DNA of 14,306 bases from Mariprofundaceae bacterium (GTDB lineage: Bacteria; Pseudomonadota; Zetaproteobacteria; Mariprofundales; J009): NCBI GenBank assembly GCA_015489095.1, contig WFMN01000204.1, forward strand, positions 1 to 14,306. Reading direction: 5' to 3'. A program made the position numbers and the translations under genes. This document shows, in pieces, positions 5,555 through 12,639 of the stretch (positions are counted from its first letter, which is position 1; the number at the start of each line of letters is the position of its first letter). Below the pieces are notes generated by a model. It saw only the letters and a program-made list of their open reading frames with translations, had not been told where the DNA came from and made no database searches.

Positions 5555-6586
5555 CTGCTCCACCTCCACCCGATTCCCTCCCAGCGCCCGGGCGACATAG
5601 AGCATCTGCTCCGCCCGCTCCACCAGGGTACGCACCTCGGTGGTCTCGACATCCGCCGTGGTGGCGACCCCCACCTGCACGGTGGCATCGTCCAGATTGA
5701 TCCGCTCCACCAGCTGCTGCGCCAACAGCCGGGCGCGCTCGCCATCGCAACCGGCGAGAAAGAGGGCGAACTGGTCGTCATCCATCCGCACCAGCGGATC
5801 GCTGCGCCGCCCGATTCCCGTCATGGCGGCGTGGAGCGTTCCCCCCGGCACCGCCTCCCCACCCGGCTTGACCGCGCCGATGCAACAGATGGAGACCGGC
5901 GCCAGCTCCCCGAACCACTGGCTTAGGTGATGGCGCGACATCGGTTGCAGAAAACGGCGATTGTAACAGCCGGTCTCCGCGTCCCGGATCGACATGCGCA
6001 CCAGATGATCGCGCGCCACGCAGTGTTCGAGGCTCACCCCGATCATCCGCGCCAGATGTTGCAGCAGCTCGGTGCTCTTGTCGGGGGCGAAGCGGTCGCG
6101 CATGGTGGAGCCCAGCACCAGCACCCCAAACGGCTCCAGCCCCGATCCCAGCCGCAGCAGCGCCAGCGAGCCGATATGGCTCTCCGAGCTCTGCATCATG
6201 CGCACCGCATCGTCGTCGCTCACCTCCAACAGGCGCACCGCCCGCTTATCCAACGCCAGCGATTGCAACTGCGCGGACGACACCCACTGCTGATGCCGAT
6301 CGTTCAGGGCATCGAAATCACACCCGGCGAGCAACCCCTCCTCGTCAAACGCAAAGCGCACCAGATCAAGCTCAAACTCTTGTTTTAACTCGTTGATCAC
6401 CAGAAGACAGAGCGACACCGGATCGGGGCTCCGCACCACCTTGGTCTCGATCGCCGTCAGTCTGGAGAAGAGCTGCTCGTTCTCGTGCAGCCGTTGGTAG
6501 ATCTCCCCCATCCGCTGCTTCAACTGCCGATTCTCTTCGGCGATGCTCCGCGCGCGGATGTCGGTAATGTTTTCCACTTTGGCCAC
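5552..6586 (-). CDS. DUF484/GAF-like protein fused to a degenerate GGDEF domain, candidate c-di-GMP receptor (344 aa)
   Basis: A soluble two-domain protein. Residues about 10-40 look like a coiled coil (EENRQLKQRM); about 35-190 match DUF484, a GAF-like fold (NEQLFSRL, then LVINELKQEFELDLVRF). From about 200 a GGDEF fold follows: RDAETGCYNRRFL (201-213), DDDQF (269-273) where GGDEF belongs, VQVGVAT (303-309) and a final LVERAEQMLYVARALGGNRV. The catalytic GGDEF and the usual metal-binding Asp strand (here CCIGAVK) are both lost, so diguanylate cyclase activity is unlikely. RRSD (260-263) fits the inhibitory-site RxxD exactly five residues before DDDQF, so c-di-GMP binding is plausible. The GTG at 6586 was chosen because AAGGTGGGG lies six bases upstream; GTGs at 6598 and 6577 are alternatives. 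It is divergent from aroE-pilB-pilC and upstream of gspA. Confidence 0.82.
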   Translation of the reverse strand: MAKVENITDIRARSIAEENRQLKQRMGEIYQRLHENEQLFSRLTAIETKVVRSPDPVSLCLLVINELKQEFELDLVRFAFDEEGLLAGCDFDALNDRHQQWVSSAQLQSLALDKRAVRLLEVSDDDAVRMMQSSESHIGSLALLRLGSGLEPFGVLVLGSTMRDRFAPDKSTELLQHLARMIGVSLEHCVARDHLVRMSIRDAETGCYNRRFLQPMSRHHLSQWFGELAPVSICCIGAVKPGGEAVPGGTLHAAMTGIGRRSDPLVRMDDDQFALFLAGCDGERARLLAQQLVERINLDDATVQVGVATTADVETTEVRTLVERAEQMLYVARALGGNRVEVEQ

Positions 6587-6606
6587 AACGCACCCCACCT
6601 TGACGA

Positions 6607-6641
6607 CAATAGCTTCCCACCGGAAGCGGCAATGCTATTGC
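6607..6641. promoter_or_regulatory. Nested inverted repeats in the divergent DUF484-GGDEF / aroE intergenic region
   Basis: Between the two divergent genes, CAATAGC (6607-6613) pairs perfectly with GCTATTG (6634-6640). Inside lies a second perfect hairpin, GCTTCC-CACC-GGAAGC (6612-6627). A third repeat, GCAAT-GCT-ATTGC (6629-6641), competes with the outer one. Both promoters must lie in or near this 87-bp gap, so an operator or a switchable RNA leader is possible. I could not find a convincing -35/-10 pair. The purine run GGAAG at 6622-6626 also precedes an in-frame upstream ATG for aroE at 6632. Confidence 0.4.
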
Positions 6642-6673
6642 GAACGCCTGCCGTTGCCACAAGTATTCAACCC

Positions 6674-7576
6674 ATGCAGATTCGGGGGACAACCGCCATC
6701 TACGGCATCATCGGCCATCCGGTCACCCACTCGCTCTCCCCCCTGTTTCAAAACTGGTTCCTCGAGCGGCACGGGATCGATGCCGCCTACCTTCCCCTCC
6801 CTGTCGCCGACGCCACACATCTTCCCACCGTGCTTGCCGGGCTGCATGGCTGCGGCGTCGAAGGCTTCAATGTCACGGTGCCCCACAAAGAGAGGGTCGC
6901 GGCCCTCGTCGAGTGCGACCGCGACGCCCGCATCATCGGCGCCGTCAACACCGTGCGCCGCACCGCCGGTGGATGGCAGGCGACCAACACCGACCATGTC
7001 GGCATCCAGCAGGTGTTGACCGCGCTAACAAGCTCCCCCCGACAGCAGGAGGTGACCCTGTTCGGTGCCGGCGGCACCGCGCGCGCCGTGCTCCATGCCT
7101 GCGACCAGATCGGCATCCGCCGCGTCTGGCTCTGCAACCGTACGCTGGCGCGCGCAGAGAGGCTGGTGGAAACAGCAGAAGCCCATGATTACCAAACGGT
7201 TGTGACCACGATCGACTGGGATCAACAGGCCGTCACACGGGCCTGCCAACGCTCCGCCATCATCATCAACACCACCACCATCGGCCTGCATGACCACGCC
7301 CCCTTTCCCTTCGCGCTACCCCCCTGTGCCGAGGGCGACGGCAACGCCGCCTTCGACGCCGTCTATCGACCCGACGGCGTTACCAGCTTCACCTCCGCCG
7401 CCGCCAACCAAGGGCGGCGTGCCATCGACGGCCTGCCGCTCCTGATTGCACAAGGGGTGGCCGCCTTCTACTATTGGCATCATTTGTCTATGAATCGGCA
7501 GCAGGCCATGGATTATATCTGTCACCAACTGAAGCGCCCACCGTGTCAGATGAACGATTGGGGAGGGGATCAATGA
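6674..7576 (+). CDS. aroE: Shikimate dehydrogenase (NADP+), 300 aa
   Basis: A cytoplasmic enzyme that reduces 3-dehydroshikimate to shikimate with NADPH, fourth step of the chorismate pathway. Substrate domain: YGIIGHPVTHSLSP (10-23, substrate serines S20 and S22), FNVTVPHK (65-72, catalytic K72), GAVNT (89-93), NTD (105-107, catalytic D107). Cofactor domain: the glycine loop GAGGTARA (131-138) and NRT (155-157, the NADP-selecting motif), then NTTTIGL (199-205) and LIAQGVAAF (257-265). The ATG at 6674 gives the usual AroE N-terminus but lacks a ribosome-binding site; the in-frame ATG at 6632 has GGAAG five bases upstream and would add 14 residues without family similarity. The stop overlaps the pilB start (ATGA), an unusual pairing of amino-acid biosynthesis with pilus assembly. 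Confidence 0.95.
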   Translation: MQIRGTTAIYGIIGHPVTHSLSPLFQNWFLERHGIDAAYLPLPVADATHLPTVLAGLHGCGVEGFNVTVPHKERVAALVECDRDARIIGAVNTVRRTAGGWQATNTDHVGIQQVLTALTSSPRQQEVTLFGAGGTARAVLHACDQIGIRRVWLCNRTLARAERLVETAEAHDYQTVVTTIDWDQQAVTRACQRSAIIINTTTIGLHDHAPFPFALPPCAEGDGNAAFDAVYRPDGVTSFTSAAANQGRRAIDGLPLLIAQGVAAFYYWHHLSMNRQQAMDYICHQLKRPPCQMNDWGGDQ

Positions 7577-9270
7577 AGCAAACGCGCCTTGGCGATGTCC
7601 TGCTTAGAAAACGGAAAATCACACCTGAGCAGCTAATGACCGCCGTCAAGGATGCCAAGCTCTCCGGCTCCACCCTCACGCAGCAGTTGGTGCAAAACAA
7701 GGTCTTCACCTCCGAGGAGCTGACCAAGTTTATCGCCTCCAGCTACGGGCGGCCGATTGTTGACCTCTCCAAGATCGAGATCGACCCCAAGCTCACCTCA
7801 ATCAGCCTTGATATCATGAGGAAAAATCAGGCGATTCCGATCCGACGCCGCGGCAACATGCTCACGCTGGCGGTCGCCGACCCCTACGACATCCACGCCC
7901 TCGACGAGATGAGCTTCATCAGCGGCCATCAGATCGATGTCGCCATCTGCGACGAGGCGCAGCTGATGAAGGTGCTGGACGAGCTTGGCAGCGCCAACCA
8001 GCAGCTTGAAGATGTGATGGCCGATCTCGGCGCCAACAACATGGAGGTGGTGGAGACCGAGGCCGCCGAAACCGACGAGGGGGTGCTGGCCGCCGACAGC
8101 GAAGAGGCGCCGGTGGTGAAGCTGGTCAACCTGATCCTGCTTGATGCCATCAAGCGCGGCGCATCGGATATCCACATCGAGCCCTACGAGAAGGCCATCC
8201 GCGTGCGCTACCGCATCGACGGCGTGCTGCAGGAGATCATGCGCCCACCGATGTCGATGCGCGACGCCATCGTCTCGCGCATCAAAATCCAGTCGCGGCT
8301 CGATATCTCGGAGCGACGCATCCCGCAGGATGGCCGTATCAAACTCAAGCTCTCCAAGGCGAAAACGGTCGATTTCCGCGTCTCGGTACTGCCGACGCTG
8401 TTCGGCGAAAAGGTGGTGATGCGCCTGCTCGACCCCTCCAATCTCCAGCTCGACATGTCGGTACTGGGCTACGAAGAGGATGATCTGGCCAACTTCAAGG
8501 AGGCGATCCACCTCCCCTACGGCATGGTGCTGGTCACAGGGCCGACCGGTTCGGGTAAAACGGTCAGCCTCTACTCGGCGGTCAGTGAGCTCAACCAGCC
8601 CGGCATCAACCTCTCCACGGCGGAGGATCCGGTGGAGTTCAACTTCATGGGCATCAACCAGGTCAATGTGAACGCCGCCATCGGCCTCGACTTTCCGGCG
8701 GTGCTGCGCTCCTTTTTGCGTCAGGATCCCGATGTGATCCTCATCGGCGAGATCCGCGACCACGACACCGCGGCCATCGGCATCAAGGCCGCCCTCACCG
8801 GCCACTTGGTGCTGGCGACGCTACACACCAACGACGCCCCCTCCACCATGTCCCGGTTGGTCAACATGGGGATTGAATCCTTTCTGGTCGGCTCCGCGGT
8901 CAATCTGGTGACTGCCCAACGGCTGGCGCGCCGCACCTGCAAGGAGTGCGCCGAGCCGGAGGATATCCCGCGCGAGGCGCTGCTGAACGCCGGTTTCAAC
9001 GAGGAGGATATCGGCACCTTTCAGCCGATGAAGGGCAAGGGCTGCCCGGTCTGCAACGGTACCGGCTACAAGGGTCGGGTGGGCATCTATCAGGTGATGC
9101 CGATCTACGAGGAGATTCGCGAAGCGGTCTATGCCGACAAAAACGCCGATGAAATCAACGCGATCGCTGTATCCAAAGGGGTGCGCACCCTGCGCATGGC
9201 GGCGCTGCGCAAGGTGAAGGCGGGCGTTGTGTCGCTCGAAGAGTGCCTGCGCGTCACCGTGGCGGACTGA
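7573..9270 (+). CDS. pilB: Type IV pilus extension ATPase PilB (GspE/PulE family, 565 aa)
   Basis: A cytoplasmic hexameric ATPase that powers pilin polymerisation through PilC. Visible: an N-terminal MshEN-like domain (RLGDVLL, 5-11), a linker, then the core: GASDIHIEPYE (196-206), Walker A GPTGSGKT (323-330), STAEDPVEF (348-356), INQVNVN (361-367), Walker B DVILIGEIRD (387-396), His box TGHLVLATLHTND (409-421), and the tetracysteine zinc motif C456/C459 with C491/C494. INQVNVNAAIGLDF and the neighbouring pilC favour PilB over the type II secretion GspE. The start ATG at 7573 has GGAGGGG upstream and overlaps aroE; longer readings run through aroE and are not needed. In both MshEN half-motifs the second glycine and the final glutamine are replaced (R14 and K; A and S), so c-di-GMP binding by that domain is doubtful. 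Confidence 0.95.
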   Translation: MKQTRLGDVLLRKRKITPEQLMTAVKDAKLSGSTLTQQLVQNKVFTSEELTKFIASSYGRPIVDLSKIEIDPKLTSISLDIMRKNQAIPIRRRGNMLTLAVADPYDIHALDEMSFISGHQIDVAICDEAQLMKVLDELGSANQQLEDVMADLGANNMEVVETEAAETDEGVLAADSEEAPVVKLVNLILLDAIKRGASDIHIEPYEKAIRVRYRIDGVLQEIMRPPMSMRDAIVSRIKIQSRLDISERRIPQDGRIKLKLSKAKTVDFRVSVLPTLFGEKVVMRLLDPSNLQLDMSVLGYEEDDLANFKEAIHLPYGMVLVTGPTGSGKTVSLYSAVSELNQPGINLSTAEDPVEFNFMGINQVNVNAAIGLDFPAVLRSFLRQDPDVILIGEIRDHDTAAIGIKAALTGHLVLATLHTNDAPSTMSRLVNMGIESFLVGSAVNLVTAQRLARRTCKECAEPEDIPREALLNAGFNEEDIGTFQPMKGKGCPVCNGTGYKGRVGIYQVMPIYEEIREAVYADKNADEINAIAVSKGVRTLRMAALRKVKAGVVSLEECLRVTVAD

Positions 9271-9275
9271 TCGTC

Positions 9276-10487
9276 ATGGCAACCAAACCACAGGAGTTTA
9301 TCTGGGAGGGCAAAACCGCCCAAGGGCAGAAGCGCAACGGGGTGATGACCGCCAACAGCCAGGCCGTCGTCATCGCCAAGCTCAAAAAGCAGGGCATCAC
9401 CGACCCCAAGGTGCGCGAAAAACAGTGGTACGACCTTGAGCTCTCCGCGCCCAAGGTGGAGGAGAAGGAGATCACCATCTTCTTCCGGCAACTCTCCACC
9501 ATGCTCAACGCCGGCCTGCCGGTCGTGCAGGGCTTCGCCCTAGCCGAAAGGGGGGCGGAAAACCCCGCGTTGCTCAAGCTGCTCACCGCCGTGCGCGAAA
9601 GCTTGGAGGGGGGCGCTCCGCTGGCAGAGGCGTTCCGCAAGCATCCCGACGAGTTCGACAAACTCACCTGCGCCCTGATCGAGGCCGGCGAGGCCGGCGG
9701 TATCCTCGACACCCTGCTGCTCCGCCTCTGCGACTACAAAGAGAAGGCGCTGGCGCTGAAAGGGAAGATCAAATCGGCCATGGTCTATCCAATCTCCATC
9801 ATCGTCATCGCCTTTATCGTGACCGCCATCCTGATGATTTTCGTGGTTCCCGTCTTCGCCACCATGTTCAGCGACATGGGCGGCGAACTACCGATGCCGA
9901 CCCAAGTGGTGATGCACATCTCCGACGCCTTCGTCGCCTACTGGTATCTGGTATTCGGCGCGCCAATCGCGCTCGTCTTCGCGATCAAGAAGATCTATGG
10001 CACGGAAAAGGGACGCTACCAACTCGATAAGCTGCTGCTCAACCTGCCGGTGATCGGTGATGTGCTGCGCAAGGCGGCCGTCGCCCGCTTCTGCCGCACC
10101 TTCTCCACCCTGACCACCGCGGGCGTACCGATTCTCGACTGCTTGGACACCACCGCGGAGATCGCCGGCAATGTCGTCATCGAAGAGGTTATTCGGGGCT
10201 GCAAAGGATCGATTCAGGAAGGAGCCTCGCTCTCCGGCCCTTTGGAGCAGAGCGCGATCTTCCCGGTGATGGTCACCCAGATGATCGCCATCGGTGAGGA
10301 GACCGGCGCCATGGAGACGATGATGGCCAAGATCGCCGATTTCTACGAGGAGGAGGTGGATGCCGCGGTGGATGGCATGACGGCGCTAATGGAGCCGATG
10401 ATCATGGCCTTCCTCGGTGTCGTCATCGGCGGCCTCGTCATCGCCATGTACCTGCCGATCTTCAAGATGGCCTCTGTGGTCGGCTGA
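9276..10487 (+). CDS. pilC: Type IV pilus inner-membrane platform protein PilC (403 aa)
   Basis: The polytopic inner-membrane protein that couples PilB and PilT ATPases to pilin insertion and removal. Two T2SSF domains are visible: about 67-190, beginning FFRQLSTMLNAGLP (69-82), and about 272-395, beginning FCRTFSTLTTAGVP (272-285), the classic repeated motif. Hydrophobic segments lie near 171-193, 219-238 and 372-394. MIAIGEETGAM (336-346) is a strongly conserved PilC stretch. The N-terminal FIWEGKTAQGQKRNG (8-22) is also typical. The start ATG at 9276 follows the pilB stop by 5 bp; the ribosome-binding site is weak, so coupling to pilB is likely. The usual next genes (pilD prepilin peptidase, coaE) are absent: priA converges from the other strand 7 bp beyond the stop. 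Length is normal. Confidence 0.95.
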   Translation: MATKPQEFIWEGKTAQGQKRNGVMTANSQAVVIAKLKKQGITDPKVREKQWYDLELSAPKVEEKEITIFFRQLSTMLNAGLPVVQGFALAERGAENPALLKLLTAVRESLEGGAPLAEAFRKHPDEFDKLTCALIEAGEAGGILDTLLLRLCDYKEKALALKGKIKSAMVYPISIIVIAFIVTAILMIFVVPVFATMFSDMGGELPMPTQVVMHISDAFVAYWYLVFGAPIALVFAIKKIYGTEKGRYQLDKLLLNLPVIGDVLRKAAVARFCRTFSTLTTAGVPILDCLDTTAEIAGNVVIEEVIRGCKGSIQEGASLSGPLEQSAIFPVMVTQMIAIGEETGAMETMMAKIADFYEEEVDAAVDGMTALMEPMIMAFLGVVIGGLVIAMYLPIFKMASVVG

Positions 10488-10494
10488 TCACGCG

Positions 10495-12639
10495 CTACAT
10501 CATATCCATCGGATCCACATCCACCTTTCTACGCACCCCGCTCGGCACCGGCAGCCGATCCAACAGCGGCCTAAGCGCCCACGGCAGCCGTGTTCGGCCA
10601 GCATCCTTCAACAACAGTTCAAAACGGTAGCGGCGGTTGATGCGCTCGATCGCACACGGAATCGGGCCTGACACCTCGATGCCGGACAGGCTGTCCGCGG
10701 CATCACGCAGCGCCTCCGCCGCCTTGCGCGCACGCGCTTCGCGCTGCGCCGAAAAGACCACCCGCACCCAGCGCGCAAACGGGGGGGCGGCCATCTCGCG
10801 GCGCATCGCCAGCTCTTGCCGCAGCACCGAAGGGGCGAAGGCGTCCCCCAACTGCCGCAACCACGGGTGATCGGGCTGGTAGCTCTGCAGCAGCGTCAGC
10901 CCGGCATCGGCACCGCGCCCGGCGCGGCCGATCACTTGGGTCAATTGCTGCCACCACCGCTCCGCCGCGCGCAGGTCGGGCAGATTCAGCCCCAAATCCG
11001 CCTGCACCACCCCGATCAGCGTCACGCCGGGAAAATGGTGCCCCTTCACCACCATCTGCGTCCCGATCAGGCAGTCGATCTCCCCGCGGTCAAAGGCCTG
11101 AAGCAGCGCCACCTGCTGCGCCATGGTGGTGACCGCATCACGGTCGAACCGCGCCACCCGCAGGCCGGGAATCGCCGCTTCCAGATCGGCGCCCAACCGC
11201 TCCGTCCCCGCCCCCAACGGCAACAGCGCCTGCTCGCCACAACCATCGCAGCGATCCGACGCGCGCCGCTTCCAGCCGCAGAGGTGGCAACGCAGCTCCC
11301 CGCGCCGCCGATGGAGGGTCAGCCGCGCCGCGCAGTGACGACAGGTCGGCACCGCGCCGCAGGCGGTACAGTGCAACGCGGGGGCGTAGCCGCGGCGATT
11401 AAGATAGAGGATCGACTGCTTCCCGGCGGCCTTGGTCTGCTTCAGCGCCGCCAACAGCGGAGGGGACAACACCCCCCGCTCCCCACGCATATCGACGATC
11501 CGGGTGGCGACCCTGCTGCCGCCGCCCACCCGATCCGGCAATGTGAGCAGCGCATAGCGCCCGCGCTGTGCCTGATGCCAGCTCTCGACGCTCGGTGTCG
11601 CCGAGCCCAACACCACCGGAATCGCCAACTGCTGCGCCAGCAGCACCGCCATGTCGCGGGCGGAGAAGCAGAGCCCATCCTGCTGCTTAAACGAGGCGTC
11701 ATGCTCCTCATCCACCACAACCATCCCCAAGCGCGGCAGCGGCAGAAAGAGGGCGGAACGGGTGCCTACCACCGCATCCACGCGCGCCAATCGGTGGCGC
11801 AACGCGTGGCGGGCACGCGGCTTCAAGGCGGAGTGCCACACCCCCACCCGCCCCAGCCTGCGGGCAACGCGCGCCAGCCACATCGGCGTCAAGCCGATCT
11901 CCGGCACCAGAATCAACACCTGACCGCCGCCGGCGATCACCTGCTCCGCCGCGCGGATATAGACCTCGGTTTTGCCGGAACCGGTGCAACCGAACAGCAG
12001 ATGGCTGCGAAACCCGCCCCGCGCCGCGGTCAGCCGCTCCACGGCCTCCTGCTGGGCCTCGTTCAGGGTAACCGGAGCCGAACCGGAGACCATCCCGTCC
12101 GGCTGGAACAGCGGCTCCACCACCTCCTCCACCCACCCCCGCTGCTCGGCCTGGCGCAGCAACCAGAAGCTGCCGTGGCAGGCCAGACGGGAGCGGATGG
12201 TCGCTTGGGTCAACGGCCGCCTCGACCCCTTGAACACCGCCGCCAGCTCGGGCATGGCCGCGGCCAATTGCTCGCCATCCACCATGCGAAAACGGCGCCG
12301 CCCCTCATCGGCCGCCCATGCCAGCACCGCCTCCCACCCCTCGCCCGGCAGCGCCAGATAGTAGTCCGCCAACCGCTCCCGCCAGCGGCGATACCCCGCC
12401 GGCAGCAGGGGTGCCGCATCGAGGCGATCCAGCACCATCTTGTAGCCATCGGCCTCGCTGGCGGGCAGGCGCAACACCCGCTCCACCACCGCCAGTCGCT
12501 GCGTGGCGCCTAGGGGAACCAGCAGACGGATGGCGGTGGCCGGATCACCGAGATGGCGCGGCCAGCGGTAGGTCAGCCGCTTCGGCAGGGGGGCAAACAC
12601 GGCGACCTCAACCGCCGTCACCCGATCCGCGTCACCCAT
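10495..12639 (-). CDS. priA: Primosomal replication restart helicase PriA (714 aa)
   Basis: PriA recognises stalled or collapsed replication forks, unwinds the lagging arm 3' to 5' and reloads the replisome. In order: an N-terminal DNA-binding domain with AVFAPLPKRLTYRWP (13-27) and VPLG (41-44); a winged-helix region (about 110-180); Walker A GCTGSGKT (217-224); LVPEIGLTP (244-252); DEEH (310-313); GSATPS (345-350); LNRRGY (413-418); eight zinc-binding cysteines (424, 427, 433, 436, 451, 454, 464, 467); GTQMVVKG (526-533); and QVIGRAGRG (568-576), where QVAGRAGR is more usual. The C-terminus KVDVDP is also typical. All helicase and zinc motifs are intact, so it should be functional. The ATG shares one base with the TGA of the transpeptidase gene (TGATG), so the two are probably co-translated. 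Confidence 0.97.
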   Translation of the reverse strand: MGDADRVTAVEVAVFAPLPKRLTYRWPRHLGDPATAIRLLVPLGATQRLAVVERVLRLPASEADGYKMVLDRLDAAPLLPAGYRRWRERLADYYLALPGEGWEAVLAWAADEGRRRFRMVDGEQLAAAMPELAAVFKGSRRPLTQATIRSRLACHGSFWLLRQAEQRGWVEEVVEPLFQPDGMVSGSAPVTLNEAQQEAVERLTAARGGFRSHLLFGCTGSGKTEVYIRAAEQVIAGGGQVLILVPEIGLTPMWLARVARRLGRVGVWHSALKPRARHALRHRLARVDAVVGTRSALFLPLPRLGMVVVDEEHDASFKQQDGLCFSARDMAVLLAQQLAIPVVLGSATPSVESWHQAQRGRYALLTLPDRVGGGSRVATRIVDMRGERGVLSPPLLAALKQTKAAGKQSILYLNRRGYAPALHCTACGAVPTCRHCAARLTLHRRRGELRCHLCGWKRRASDRCDGCGEQALLPLGAGTERLGADLEAAIPGLRVARFDRDAVTTMAQQVALLQAFDRGEIDCLIGTQMVVKGHHFPGVTLIGVVQADLGLNLPDLRAAERWWQQLTQVIGRAGRGADAGLTLLQSYQPDHPWLRQLGDAFAPSVLRQELAMRREMAAPPFARWVRVVFSAQREARARKAAEALRDAADSLSGIEVSGPIPCAIERINRRYRFELLLKDAGRTRLPWALRPLLDRLPVPSGVRRKVDVDPMDMM

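Noticed and set aside
4703..5926. A 407-residue plus-strand reading frame opposite gspA and the GGDEF-like gene
   Set aside because: It spans the gap between two well-supported minus-strand genes and has shadow composition (His, Gln, Gly, Arg).
6639..6669. A sigma-70 promoter for aroE (TTGCGA with AGTATT or TATTCA)
   Set aside because: The -10 matches are poor or the spacing is 19 bp, and it would place the start of transcription almost at the ATG.
7573..7740. MshEN-type c-di-GMP binding by the PilB N-terminus
   Set aside because: RLG and several leucines are present, but the second glycine and terminal glutamine of the first half-motif are replaced, and the second half lacks both glycines and the glutamine.
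7798..8805. A 335-residue minus-strand reading frame inside pilB
   Set aside because: Antisense to the conserved ATPase core; the composition (His, Asp, Val, Leu) mirrors the opposite codons.
7573..9270. GspE of the type II secretion system instead of PilB
   Set aside because: The adjacent pilC and PilB-like stretches (INQVNVNAAIGLDF) fit pilus assembly better, and no gsp core gene is next to it. The similarity between the families leaves a small doubt.
10816..12513. A 565-residue plus-strand reading frame opposite priA
   Set aside because: It is antisense to an intact PriA with all motifs. Its product is a His/Gln/Arg/Pro-rich mixture with no recognisable fold, as expected from high-GC codon bias.
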